Shown here: positions 9,107 to 18,294 of the stretch, in pieces
Layout of the letters: the number at the start of each line of letters is the position of its first letter
Position numbering within the stretch: the stretch's first letter is position 1
Assembly: GCA_051414845.1 (NCBI GenBank)
Contig: CP183313.1
Location: 124,001 to 188,000, forward strand
DNA length: 64,000 bases
Direction: 5' to 3'
Source: Simonsiella sp051414845
Lineage (GTDB): Bacteria > Pseudomonadota > Gammaproteobacteria > Burkholderiales > Neisseriaceae
Program-made: the position numbers and the translations under genes
Notes under the pieces: generated by a model
Told to the model about the DNA's origin: nothing
Databases searched by the model: none
The model's input: only the letters and a program-made list of their open reading frames with translations

Positions 9107-9216
9107 GATAACAAACTAAGCAAAACACAGGTTTTCAGGCAGCCTGAAAATATGTGGGGTGTTTTGCTATTGCGAGGCAGCTTGAAATCCTTGCAAAACC
9201 TTTTCAGGCTGAAGCC

Positions 9217-9352
9217 TTTGCAAAACTGATTTTTTCTTACGTAGGAGCAGATTTCATATCTGCCCTATTTTTTAATAAATTGAACTATGAATAAAATTTT
9301 CAAAATAAAAAGGGCGGATATAAAATCTGCCCCTACGCTTTGAGTTTTGCAA
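9217..9352. repeat. Inverted-repeat intergenic element with TTTGCAAAACT ends
   Basis: Two 26-bp arms (9240-9265 and 9312-9337) are inverted with a few mismatches: CGTAGGAGCAGATTTCATAT against CGTAGGGGCAGATTTTATAT on the other strand. Outer sequences CTTTGCAAAACTGA and TGAGTTTTGCAAAG extend the inversion, and DUS flank both sides. It fills most of the 395-bp gap between the apbE gene and ppsA. Related TTTTGCAAAG/DUS junctions occur near 20830, 25185, 31035 and 44860. Confidence 0.6.
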
Positions 9353-9438
9353 AGCTTTCAGGCTGCCTGAAAATATATGTATTGCGCGTATTCATTCTTA
9401 TCATTTTGGCAACTATTGAAGTTTTGATTAAACAATAT

Positions 9439-9484
9439 AAAAAGGCAGCCTGAAAACTCATTCAAGTTTTCGGGCTGCCTTTTT
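9439..9484. terminator. Inverted-DUS terminator behind ppsA
   Basis: AAAAAGGCAGCCTGAAAACT pairs with AGTTTTCGGGCTGCCTTTTT across a short loop, with A and T runs at the ends, so it can end transcription in both directions. It lies 18 bp past the ppsA stop codon on the minus strand. Confidence 0.8.
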
Positions 9485-9501
9485 GTTAGATAAACAACAC
9501 C

Positions 9502-11895
9502 TTATTCAGACTGATTCAACTCTTTCGCCAAATACAACCACGTTTCCACAACGGTATCTGGGTTCAAAGAAATTGTCTCAATGCCTTCTTCTACCAACCA
9601 TTTGGCAAAATCTGGGTGGTCAGACGGGCCTTGTCCACAAATGCCAACGTATTTATTGTGCTTGCGGCACGCGCTAATTGCCAAGTGCAACATCACTTTC
9701 ACGGCAGGATTGCGCTCGTCAAACGTCGCCGCGATAGGGCCGCCGCTGTCGCGGTCTACGCCCAAAGTCAGTTGCGTCATGTCGTTTGAACCGATGGAGA
9801 AACCGTCAAAATATTTCAAGAATTGTTCCGCCAAGAGCGCATTGCTTGGCACTTCGCACATCATAATCAGGCGCAAGCCGTTTTTGCCGCGTTCCAAACC
9901 GTTGGCTTTCAGGGCGTGAATCACTTGTTCCGCTTCGGTCAAAGTACGCACGAATGGAATCATGATTTCCACGTTAGTCAAGCCCATTTCATCGCGCACA
10001 TATTTCAAGGCTTGGCATTCCAGCGCAAACGCTTCTTTGAAATCTTCGGAAACATAACGCGCCGCGCCACGGAAACCCAACATCGGATTTTCTTCATGCG
10101 GTTCGTAAATATTGCCGCCCACCAAACCCATGTATTCATTAGATTTGAAGTCGGACATGCGCACAATCACTTTGCGTGGATACACAGACGCTGCCAAAGT
10201 CGCCACACCTTCAACGATTTTGTCCACATAGAATGCGGTGGGTGATGCGTAACCTGCGATGCGGTCGCGAATTTCGTTTTTCAAATCGCTGTCCAATTTA
10301 TCAAATTCAATCAAGGCTTTCGGGTGGATACCGATTTGGCGATTGATGATAAATTCCATGCGTGCCAAGCCAATGCCTTCGTTTGGAATGGCAGAGAAGC
10401 TGAACGCCAATTCAGGATTGCCCACGTTCATCATGATTTTCACAGGCGATTTTGGCATTTTGTCCAACGCCACTTCGTCCACGCTCACATCCAGCAAGCC
10501 ATCATAAATCAAGCCAGTATCGCCTTCCGCGCAAGATACGGTAACTTCTTGACCTTCTTTGAGAATTTCAAAGGCATTACCGCAACCCACCACAGCAGGA
10601 ATACCCAATTCACGCGCAATAATCGCCGCGTGGCAAGTGCGACCGCCACGGTTGGTTACGATTGCTGCGGCGCGTTTCATAACAGGTTCCCAATCTGGGT
10701 CGGTCATGTCGGTAACCAACACATCGCCTGCCTGAACACTGTCCATTTCGCTCGCGTCTTTTACCAAGCGAACTTTACCTTGACCGACTTTTTGACCAAT
10801 CGCACGACCTTCCGCCAATACTTTGCGCTCGCCCGTAATGTTGTAGCGGCGCAAGCTGTTGCCTTGCCCTTTCTCTTGCGATTTCACCGTTTCAGGACGT
10901 GCTTGTAAAATATACAATTTGCCGTCCACGCCATCGCGACCCCATTCAATGTCCATGGGGCGACCGTAATGTTCTTCAATAATCAGCGCGTATTTCGCCA
11001 ATTCGGTAACTTCTTCATTTGTAATAGAAAACTGTTTGCGCTGGGCTGCTGGCACGTCCACCACTTGCACCGATTTACCCGCTTGTGCGCTGTCGGTAAA
11101 CGTCATTTTAATCAGTTTAGAACCCATGGTTTTGCGCAAAATAGCAGGTTTGCCCGCGCGCAAAGTGGGTTTATGCACATAGAATTCATCAGGATTCACT
11201 GCACCTTGTACCACGGTTTCGCCCAAACCATAAGATGAAGTCACAAACACCACATCTTCAAAACCGCTTTCGGTATCAATAGAGAACATCACGCCCGCCG
11301 CGCCGCTGTCGGAACGCACCATGCGTTGCACACCCGCCGACAAAGCCACCACATCGTGCGCGAAACCTTTATGCACGCGATAGGAAATCGCGCGGTCGTT
11401 GTACAAAGACGCGAAAACGTGGTGCATGGCCTCTTTTACATTGTCCAAGCCATTGATATTCAGAAAAGTTTCTTGTTGCCCAGCAAAAGACGCATCGGGT
11501 AAATCTTCCGCTGTCGCCGAAGAGCGCACCGCAACGGAGATTTGGTCTGTACCCGCGTCTGCCACCATTTTGTTCCACGCGGTTTCAATGTCAGCATTCA
11601 ATTCATCAGGGAAGGGTGTATCCAAAATCCATTGGCGAATTTCTTTGCCGACACGCGCCAATTCGGTTACATCGTCCACATCCAACGCCGCCAAAGCCGC
11701 AGAAATGCGGTCAGCCAAGCCTTCGTGCGCCAAAAACGCGCGATAAGCGTCAGCAGTCGTGGCAAAACCACCTGGAACGCGAACGCCTTTGCTGGCAAGC
11801 TGAGAAATCATCTCGCCCAAAGAGGCATTTTTACCGCCCACGCTTTCCACATCGGTCATGCGTAAGTTTTCAAACCAAATAACATTTTGAGACAT
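9502..11895 (-). CDS. ppsA: Phosphoenolpyruvate synthase
   Basis: Converts pyruvate, ATP and water to PEP, AMP and phosphate for gluconeogenesis. The 797-residue length is normal. The N-terminal ATP-grasp domain includes VGGKNASLGEM and SSATAEDLPDASFAGQQETFLN. The phosphohistidine domain has GGRTCHAAIIARELGIPAVV with the catalytic His at 422. The C-terminal PEP-binding barrel has EVPSNALLAEQF, FSIGSNDMTQLTLGVDRDS and GICGQGPSDHP. The start ATG follows AGAAGGA. It stands alone with its own terminator. No DUS lies inside the gene. Confidence 0.97.
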   Translation of the reverse strand: MSQNVIWFENLRMTDVESVGGKNASLGEMISQLASKGVRVPGGFATTADAYRAFLAHEGLADRISAALAALDVDDVTELARVGKEIRQWILDTPFPDELNADIETAWNKMVADAGTDQISVAVRSSATAEDLPDASFAGQQETFLNINGLDNVKEAMHHVFASLYNDRAISYRVHKGFAHDVVALSAGVQRMVRSDSGAAGVMFSIDTESGFEDVVFVTSSYGLGETVVQGAVNPDEFYVHKPTLRAGKPAILRKTMGSKLIKMTFTDSAQAGKSVQVVDVPAAQRKQFSITNEEVTELAKYALIIEEHYGRPMDIEWGRDGVDGKLYILQARPETVKSQEKGQGNSLRRYNITGERKVLAEGRAIGQKVGQGKVRLVKDASEMDSVQAGDVLVTDMTDPDWEPVMKRAAAIVTNRGGRTCHAAIIARELGIPAVVGCGNAFEILKEGQEVTVSCAEGDTGLIYDGLLDVSVDEVALDKMPKSPVKIMMNVGNPELAFSFSAIPNEGIGLARMEFIINRQIGIHPKALIEFDKLDSDLKNEIRDRIAGYASPTAFYVDKIVEGVATLAASVYPRKVIVRMSDFKSNEYMGLVGGNIYEPHEENPMLGFRGAARYVSEDFKEAFALECQALKYVRDEMGLTNVEIMIPFVRTLTEAEQVIHALKANGLERGKNGLRLIMMCEVPSNALLAEQFLKYFDGFSIGSNDMTQLTLGVDRDSGGPIAATFDERNPAVKVMLHLAISACRKHNKYVGICGQGPSDHPDFAKWLVEEGIETISLNPDTVVETWLYLAKELNQSE

Positions 11896-12330
11896 GGTTG
11901 TGTCCTTCTGAAAAGAGTTTGGGAGAATGTAAAGAAAAAGTAAACAAAATTCTTGCTTATTGTAGCCATTCGTTTAGCAAATGTCATGTGTTTTATCTGA
12001 AATTTTTATGGATAAGGCTGCGTGAAAACATGATTTATGCAGGAAATTTGTTTATGTAGTTGCTTGAAATGGGAAATTTGAAGTACGAATTTAAACGTAA
12101 ATAAATGTAATCTTATTATCTAAAAATTTAGATTTTTAAAATTTCAAAACTATATAAATTCCAAAAAAATTTAATCATTGAATGGATATGCCAAAAAAAT
12201 TTAATCATTGAATGGATATGCCAAAAAAATCAATTTTTAGAATTTATGTAACTGAGTGTAATTAAATGAATTGGTTTTGTTTTGTAGGTAACAAAGTTTA
12301 AAATACATTGGGGATTTAGAGGCAAAGAAA
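11896..12330. repeat. AT-rich spacer with a 30-bp tandem repeat
   Basis: This 435-bp gap separates the ppsA start from the end of the rfaK-type gene. It is strongly AT-rich and holds a 30-bp unit (CCAAAAAAATTTAATCATTG plus AATGGATATG) at 12161-12190 and again, unchanged, at 12191-12220, followed by 10 bases of a third copy. A degenerate DUS (AAGGCTGCGTGAAAAC) lies near 12015. The ppsA promoter must lie in the right-hand part, but I see no clear -35/-10 pair. Confidence 0.7.
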
Positions 12331-13362
12331 TCAGTTTTTAACTGTTTGATAGATTTCCATATATTCTTTGGCAATGTATTGTGGAGAAGATTGTTGCAAT
12401 CGCTCTTTAGCAGATTGTGTTAAACGCGCTCTCAGTTGCGGTTGTTGATAGAGTGCGGTTATTTTTTCAGCTAAATCATCTACATTATTCACTTCAAACA
12501 ATAATCCTGTTTTACTATCTTCCACAATTTCAGGAATACCACCCACACGGCTGGCAACAATCGGTACATCATAAGCCATCGCATCAAGCAAAGTAGAACC
12601 CAAACCTTCTGTTCGCGATGGAAAGGCAAAAATATCCATAACTGCCAAATAACTGCCAACATCATCTTGAAAACCCAGCCAATGTACATTGGCTAAGTCT
12701 TTAGATTGATTGATGAAACGCTCTTTATCTGCGCCGTCGCCCAAAAAAACAAAGGCGCAATCAGGATATTTTTGTTCAAAACGACGTGCCACTTCTATTA
12801 AATCTGCCTGACCTTTATGTGAATCTATTAATGCACCGACGTGTCCGATGACAAATTTTTGAGCAAATTTTTCACGCAAATTATCTATAACAGACTGATT
12901 TTCTTTTAAATTAGAAAACGTGTCATAAATGGTGCGCGTTTCAGGTGCAAAATGTGCCAATTTGCTTGCAATGGCTTGTGATACTGCCACCAGCATATTG
13001 GCAGATTGATAGGTTTGATTGGTTAGCCATTTGTCTTTGAGATAAAAATCTACACGGCGTGTAATGATGTATGGACTTTTAAACAAAACCGAATGAATCC
13101 AAGCCCAATGCGCAGCGCGTGCTTCGTGGGCATGAACAATATCCACTTCGTCACAAGAGAAATGTCCTTGCCATTGAGCAGCAGCATCAACAAAAGATAA
13201 ATTAGAGACATGAGCCAACGCTTGACGCAAAGGCGAATGGTGGCGACACACCAAAATTTGTGTTATATCGGGATACATTTCTGACAGAGTTTCAATGAGC
13301 GTTAATGTTTGTCGCTCACCACCGCGAAAACCACGAGCTAAATTGACATGAGCTATTTTCAT
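12331..13362 (-). CDS. rfaK: Glycosyltransferase family 4, probable LOS inner-core GlcNAc transferase (RfaK type)
   Basis: The 343-residue GT-B enzyme has an N-terminal domain opening MKIAHVNLARGFRGGERQTL and a C-terminal donor-binding domain with FAFPSRTEGLGSTLLDAMAYDVPIV minus its last residues, the E-x7-E region typical of GT4. It overlaps the upstream lgtF-type gene by four bases (ATGA), so the two are translationally coupled. In Neisseria, lgtF and rfaK form an operon that adds glucose and alpha-1,2-linked GlcNAc to the LOS inner core. The pairing supports the name, but the exact sugar specificity is inferred. Confidence 0.75.
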   Translation of the reverse strand: MKIAHVNLARGFRGGERQTLTLIETLSEMYPDITQILVCRHHSPLRQALAHVSNLSFVDAAAQWQGHFSCDEVDIVHAHEARAAHWAWIHSVLFKSPYIITRRVDFYLKDKWLTNQTYQSANMLVAVSQAIASKLAHFAPETRTIYDTFSNLKENQSVIDNLREKFAQKFVIGHVGALIDSHKGQADLIEVARRFEQKYPDCAFVFLGDGADKERFINQSKDLANVHWLGFQDDVGSYLAVMDIFAFPSRTEGLGSTLLDAMAYDVPIVASRVGGIPEIVEDSKTGLLFEVNNVDDLAEKITALYQQPQLRARLTQSAKERLQQSSPQYIAKEYMEIYQTVKN

Positions 13363-14147
13363 TTGAATTTATCCTGTTGTTGGTTTAACAGCCACAGTTG
13401 TGCATATTTTAAAAATGTATAAATGCTTGCCATTGCAGCAATCATCAGTCCTGCTGCACCATCTAAAAAGCCGCGTTTGAGTATATATACTTTAAAAAAT
13501 GCCATCGCTGAGCGCGGCAAAATCAAAGCAAGATTGGCTGATTTTTGAAATTGTCGTTGTTTTGCCCAAGCCAATGTATAAAGCTGAATTTTACTTAAAT
13601 GCTGATTCAAATCCCGATAAGTTTCATGCAATACATTACCTTTTAATTCAAGTATATTTGCACCATTTGGCACAATTACCGATTCATGCACCAAATCATC
13701 GTTGTAACGCGTATGTGCCACAGGATACACGCGTACAATTTTATCTGGATACCAACCGCCATGATAAATTTTGTGTCCATAAGCAATAGATAAGCGATTG
13801 ATAGAAAATAATGTTTTACCATCGGATTTTGTTTCAGGCAGCCTAAATAATAAATCTTGGCGCGTTTTTTCACTTAAACGCTCATCGGCATCCAACCACA
13901 ACACCCAAGGCGTTTCAATTAAAGCATGGGCGCGATTGCGTTGCACGCCAAAACCTTGCCAATCACTATGCACTTGCACTTTCGCCCCATATTGTGCCGC
14001 AATTTCCAGCGTTTCATCTTCACTGCCTGAATCAATCACGACAATCGGGCAGCACAATGGCGCAACGCTTTCTAAACACGCTGCTAAATTGCGTGCTTCG
14101 TTTTTCACAATCAGCGCAACAGTTAATAAATCAGCTAATGATTTCAT
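13359..14147 (-). CDS. lgtF: Glycosyltransferase family 2, LOS core beta-glucosyltransferase (LgtF/WaaE type)
   Basis: 262 residues. The GT2 domain has VALIVKNEARNLAACLES near residue 11, VVIDSGSEDETLEIA near 36 and the metal-binding WVLWLDADERLS near 82. NRLSIAYGHKIYHGGWYPD and the later HESVIVPNGANILELKGNVLHETYRD minus its ends are typical of the WaaE/LgtF group. Two C-terminal hydrophobic segments (about 205-245) suggest membrane association. It lies upstream of and overlaps the rfaK-type gene. A 166-bp palindromic element sits just upstream. Confidence 0.8.
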   Translation of the reverse strand: MKSLADLLTVALIVKNEARNLAACLESVAPLCCPIVVIDSGSEDETLEIAAQYGAKVQVHSDWQGFGVQRNRAHALIETPWVLWLDADERLSEKTRQDLLFRLPETKSDGKTLFSINRLSIAYGHKIYHGGWYPDKIVRVYPVAHTRYNDDLVHESVIVPNGANILELKGNVLHETYRDLNQHLSKIQLYTLAWAKQRQFQKSANLALILPRSAMAFFKVYILKRGFLDGAAGLMIAAMASIYTFLKYAQLWLLNQQQDKFK

Positions 14148-14187
14148 AAACTTATCTTTCCATTTGCAATTTCAGGCTGCCTGAAAG

Positions 14188-14353
14188 CTAGGGGCTAATG
14201 ACAATTCGTTTCGCGGTTGTTTTTGTGCTAAATTTACCCAATTCTTCGTTAAAAATACTCGCCAATGGAACGCATTGGCTCGCATTTTCGCCTTGAATTG
14301 GACAAATTTCTCAACAAAACCAACATCGCGCCCAAATTGTCATTAGCCCCTAG
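14188..14353. repeat. 166-bp near-palindromic element (MITE-like)
   Basis: The ends are perfect 19-bp inverted repeats, CTAGGGGCTAATGACAATT (14188-14206) and its reverse complement (14335-14353). The inversion continues imperfectly to the centre, where GCCAATG and CATTGGC flank a 5-base loop, so the whole element can fold as one long hairpin. DUS abut both ends. It contains no open reading frame of note. It lies between panD and the lgtF-type gene, both on the minus strand. Confidence 0.75.
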
Positions 14354-14368
14354 GCAGCCTGAAAAATC

Positions 14369-14752
14369 TTACCACACGGTATTGGCAGGTTCGTAATTGA
14401 ATATCTGTTTGATTTTATTGTGTTCATCCACCAAAACCACTTTTGGCTCATGCGCGGCAATTTCGGGCTCGGACAGCATGACATACGACATAATAATCAC
14501 CACATCGCCTTTTTGCACCAACCGCGCCGCTGCGCCATTTAAGCAGACGACACCGCTGCCGCGTTCGCCAGAAATGGTATAGGTTTCAAAGCGTTCGCCA
14601 TTGTTGTTGTTCACAATTTGGACTTTTTCATTGACCAAAATCCCTGCGGCATCGAGCAAATCTTGGTCTATGGTAATGCTGCCAACATAATTTAAATCGG
14701 CTTGGGTAACGGTGGCGCGATGGATTTTGCCACCTAATAAGGTGCGAAACAT
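14369..14752 (-). CDS. panD: Aspartate 1-decarboxylase precursor
   Basis: Makes beta-alanine from L-aspartate for pantothenate and coenzyme A synthesis. The 127-residue proenzyme has the self-cleavage site Gly24-Ser25 (YVGSIT), where Ser25 becomes the pyruvoyl group. Lys9, Tyr58 and the NGAAAR segment at 72-77 are in the expected places. Length is normal. It is a lone gene with its stop next to the palindromic element. Confidence 0.97.
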   Translation of the reverse strand: MFRTLLGGKIHRATVTQADLNYVGSITIDQDLLDAAGILVNEKVQIVNNNNGERFETYTISGERGSGVVCLNGAAARLVQKGDVVIIMSYVMLSEPEIAAHEPKVVLVDEHNKIKQIFNYEPANTVW

Positions 14753-14921
14753 GACACATTTTCAGAAAAATTAAAGGTGCGCATTGTAAGGCTTAGAGAT
14801 GGGATTGGCAAAGTTTTCAGGCTGCCTGAAAACGTGTTTCGTATTTGCCAATCGCTATAAAAAGGTTTAGCCTTGCGTTTGTGAATATTCTTGTCAACAT
14901 TTCAAATAGAAAGTCAAATTT

Positions 14922-16355
14922 ATGAAATCATTACATTATTTATTGCAACACAACGATATCGCTTTTGAAAATTGTTCAGGCAGCCTGAAAGTGGGCAATC
15001 CATTTAATGGCGAAATTTTGGCTTATGTAAAACCAACGCAGCCTGAAAAATTAAAGCAACTGATTGAACAAGCAGCAAAAGCGCAACAAGAATGGGCAGC
15101 GAAAACGGCATTGGAACGCGCTGATGTTTTGTGGGCTTGGTATCGCGCGATGATGGATAAGCAGGAAGATTTGGCGCGTTTGCTGACGCTAGAACAAGGC
15201 AAAAGCTTGACCGAGGCTAAAGGCGAGATTGCTTATGCCGCTTCATTTATTCGTTGGTTTGCCGAAGAAGCGCGACGCGTGGACGGCGACATCATTACGC
15301 CTGTGAATAAAACGCAAAAAATCATGGTGTTAAAACAGCCGATTGGCGTTGCCGCCGCGATAACACCTTGGAATTTTCCAGCAGCGATGATTACGCGCAA
15401 AGCCGCGCCTGCATTGGCAGCAGGCTGCGCCATGTTGGTTAAGCCTGCCACGAAAACGCCGCTTTCGGCTTATGCGTTGGCGCAACTGGCGTATGAAAAC
15501 GGTGTACCATGCGATTTATTGCCCATCATTTGTGGCAAAGCAGCGGACATCAGCGAAACGCTGGCGGCAAGCGATATTGTGCGCAAAATCAGTTTTACAG
15601 GTTCTACCGAAGTGGGCGCGGAAATCTTTAAATTGAGTGCGCCGACGATTAAAAAGTTGAGTTTGGAATTGGGCGGCAACGCGCCTGCGCTTGTGTTTGC
15701 CGACGCGGATTTAGACAAGGCGGTGGAGGGCGTGATGGCGAGCAAGTTTCGCAACAGCGGACAGACCTGCGTCTGCACCAATCGCGTGTACGTTCAGGCT
15801 GCCATTTACGATGAATTTTGCGACAAATTGGCGCGCGCGGCGGCGGCTTTGAAATTGGGCAACGGCTTGGATGAAGGCGTGGAACAAGGACCGTTGATTG
15901 ATGAAAAAGCGGTGGAAAAAGTGGAGCAACATTTGGCGGACGCGCTGGACAAAGGTGCGAAAGTTTTAACAGGCGGCAAGCGAAGTGAGCTGGGCGGTAC
16001 TTTTTTCGAGCCAACGGTGTTACGCGATTGCACGGCGGATATGCTTTGCGCGGATGAAGAGACGTTCGGTCCATTTTGCCCAGTGTTTAAGTTTGACACA
16101 GAAAATGAAGCAATTGCGGCGGCGAACAATACCGAATTTGGCTTGGCTTCGTATGTGTTTACCCGCGACACGGCGCGACAATGGCGCGTATCCGAAGCCT
16201 TGGAATACGGCATGGTCGGCGTGAATACAGGTTTGATTAGCAATGTGGTCGCGCCCTTTGGTGGGATTAAATCCAGTGGTTTGGGGCGTGAGGGTAGTCG
16301 TTATGGGATAGATGAGTATGTGGAAATGAAGTATGTGTGTTTGGATGTGGGTTGA
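14922..16355 (+). CDS. gabD: Succinate-semialdehyde dehydrogenase-type aldehyde dehydrogenase
   Basis: Oxidises succinate semialdehyde to succinate with NAD(P). The 477-residue protein has the ITPWNFPAAMITRKAAPALA segment near 147-166, the cofactor lysine in VKPATKTPLSA, the FTGSTEVG loop, the general base in LELGGNAP and the catalytic Cys in NSGQTCVCTNR near 285. It resembles GabD more than other families in its LEQGKSLTEAKGEIAYAASF segment. A DUS lies in frame near the start (encoding SGSLK at about residues 20-24), so the N-terminus has tolerated a repeat. No gabT or other GABA gene is near. Confidence 0.88.
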   Translation: MKSLHYLLQHNDIAFENCSGSLKVGNPFNGEILAYVKPTQPEKLKQLIEQAAKAQQEWAAKTALERADVLWAWYRAMMDKQEDLARLLTLEQGKSLTEAKGEIAYAASFIRWFAEEARRVDGDIITPVNKTQKIMVLKQPIGVAAAITPWNFPAAMITRKAAPALAAGCAMLVKPATKTPLSAYALAQLAYENGVPCDLLPIICGKAADISETLAASDIVRKISFTGSTEVGAEIFKLSAPTIKKLSLELGGNAPALVFADADLDKAVEGVMASKFRNSGQTCVCTNRVYVQAAIYDEFCDKLARAAAALKLGNGLDEGVEQGPLIDEKAVEKVEQHLADALDKGAKVLTGGKRSELGGTFFEPTVLRDCTADMLCADEETFGPFCPVFKFDTENEAIAAANNTEFGLASYVFTRDTARQWRVSEALEYGMVGVNTGLISNVVAPFGGIKSSGLGREGSRYGIDEYVEMKYVCLDVG

Positions 16356-16493
16356 TTTTTAATCAATGGGTTTTCAGGCTGCCTGAAAGTTTGCTTATAG
16401 GCTTTCAGGCAGCCTGAAACCTTTATCCCAAAACTCATATTTTCACACTCAATCGCGTGTGCTACACCATTTCAGGCAGCCTGAAAAATATGC

Positions 16494-16499
16494 TATGAT
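16494..16499 (+). promoter_or_regulatory. Probable extended -10 promoter of the DUF945 gene
   Basis: TATGAT preceded by TGC gives the extended -10 pattern TGCTATGAT, 35 bp before the start codon. A DUS (16470-16486) occupies the region where a -35 box would lie. Confidence 0.45.
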
Positions 16500-16534
16500 T
16501 GCACCCACTTTTTGAATAGAAAAACAGACGTGTT

Positions 16535-18193
16535 ATGAAAAAAATAGCAGCAACAGGCGTGGCGATTATTGCTGTGGCAGGCATTTTTGGCGCAACGCCG
16601 TATTATTTAGGCGGCAAGGCAAAAGAAAGTTTAGACGTGCAGCACCGCGCGCTGGCAGATACGTTTTATTTTGATGTGGTGTCTCGTGATTATCAGCGTG
16701 GCTGGTTGTCGTCCACCGAAACGACGGTTTTGCGTTTTCATCCTGCGATTTTGGCGAAACTGGATAAACAGCTGCCTGAAAATATTAAATCCTTGTTTAA
16801 TAAACCTATTACCATGGTCAATCATGTGAATCACGGTTTATTTGCAAATGGCATCAAACCTGCGCGCGCGGTAGTGGAAACCGAGTTTCAATACGACCCA
16901 GAAGTACAAAAAACCTTGGCGCGTTTTTTTGGCGACCAAGTACCTGTGTCGGCGCGCAATGTGATTAAACTGGACGGCAGCGGCGATTTGGCGGTGAAAA
17001 TGTCGGCGTTTGATTACGAAGAATTGTCGGGCATTAAAATCAACTGGGGCGGCATGAATGCGGACGTGAACTATGAAAACGGTCTCGCCAGCTATGCCAC
17101 GCATATTGTGATGCCCAGCCTGAAACTGCAATTGGCCGACCAAGGCAGCCTGAACGCGGAAGGCGTGGACATCTCCATGCAATCGCGCGACGGCAAAAAC
17201 GACATCACGCTCGGTTCGTCGCACACCAAAATCGCGCGCTTTGACATGGCGTGGAGCAAAGACATTGCCTACGACATTCGCTTGAACGATTTGGTGAATA
17301 TGGTTACCGATTTGCAAATTGGCGCATTTATCAACCCGACAGGCAGCGTTACGCCGAATAAAATTGCGTTGCATAACTTAAGCTACCAAACGCAAACCGA
17401 TGAAACCAGCGACAATTTCATCAACAGCGAAGGCACGTTTGCTTTTGATAAACTGCAATATGGCGACGACGCTTACGGCCCGTTAAAAATTAACATCGCC
17501 GCCGAACACTTGGACAGCAAAGCCCTTGCTGCGCTAAAACAGCGTTGGGCGCAAATCGCGACCACGCAACAAAGTGACAATGAAGCGGCACAAAAACTCG
17601 CACTGGACGCGGTGCGAAACGAAGGTGCGGGCGTGTTTACCAACAATCCTGTGTTTAAAATCAAAGCCTTTGATTTCACCATGCCAACAGGATATATTAA
17701 GGTAAACGGCGATTTCACCTTTAATGGTTTGCAGGCAGCCGATTTGAACGATTTTGCTGCCATGGTGAAAAAAACGCGTGCCGACATCAATTTTGACATC
17801 TCGCAAAGTTTGCTGGAAGCGTTTGCCGTCACCCAAGCGCGTAGCCTGTTTACCGTGGAAGACCCAAACAGCGCGCAAGAGCAACAAGAAATCAGCGACA
17901 CCATCAAAATGCTGACCAACGACACGATTAACACCATGACCGCCGATGGCTACCTGAAAAAAGACAACGGCGCAGTGCAAACCCGTTTGGTGCTAGAAAA
18001 TAACCGCATCAGCTTGAATGGTAAAGCATTTGAAGTGCAAAGCAGTGAAGACACGTTCGCCGAACTGGAAGCGCAAGTGGCGTCCGAGCCAGAAAGTTTT
18101 CGCCAAGAACAGGCGGCTTCTGCGGTAGCTGCTTCTGTGCCTGCTACTCGTGTGAACACAGCTTCTGTGCCAACGGCTGCCAGCGCGCCGTAA
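16535..18193 (+). CDS. DUF945 family protein (YdgA-like), membrane-anchored periplasmic
   Basis: 552 residues. An N-terminal hydrophobic segment (about residues 4-24) acts as signal or anchor. It is followed by the family's hallmark DYQRGWLSSTET near residue 52. The long beta-rich body is typical of DUF945/YdgA, an AsmA-like periplasmic family whose function is not established. The last 35 residues are rich in Ala, Ser, Val and Pro. It is monocistronic, with a good terminator behind it. Confidence 0.8.
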   Translation: MKKIAATGVAIIAVAGIFGATPYYLGGKAKESLDVQHRALADTFYFDVVSRDYQRGWLSSTETTVLRFHPAILAKLDKQLPENIKSLFNKPITMVNHVNHGLFANGIKPARAVVETEFQYDPEVQKTLARFFGDQVPVSARNVIKLDGSGDLAVKMSAFDYEELSGIKINWGGMNADVNYENGLASYATHIVMPSLKLQLADQGSLNAEGVDISMQSRDGKNDITLGSSHTKIARFDMAWSKDIAYDIRLNDLVNMVTDLQIGAFINPTGSVTPNKIALHNLSYQTQTDETSDNFINSEGTFAFDKLQYGDDAYGPLKINIAAEHLDSKALAALKQRWAQIATTQQSDNEAAQKLALDAVRNEGAGVFTNNPVFKIKAFDFTMPTGYIKVNGDFTFNGLQAADLNDFAAMVKKTRADINFDISQSLLEAFAVTQARSLFTVEDPNSAQEQQEISDTIKMLTNDTINTMTADGYLKKDNGAVQTRLVLENNRISLNGKAFEVQSSEDTFAELEAQVASEPESFRQEQAASAVAASVPATRVNTASVPTAASAP

Positions 18194-18197
18194 TGCC

Positions 18198-18227
18198 AAA
18201 ATGCGTGGTTTTGCCACGCATTTTTTG
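18198..18227 (+). terminator. Rho-independent terminator of the DUF945 gene
   Basis: TGCGTGG and CCACGCA form a stem around TTTTG, flanked by AAAA and followed by TTTTTT, five bases after the stop codon. Confidence 0.9.
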
Positions 18228-18294
18228 TTATGCAGTATTTGTGTTGAGATTTTCAGGCAGCCTGAAACCTTAAACCTTATTCCTCCTCAAAAAC

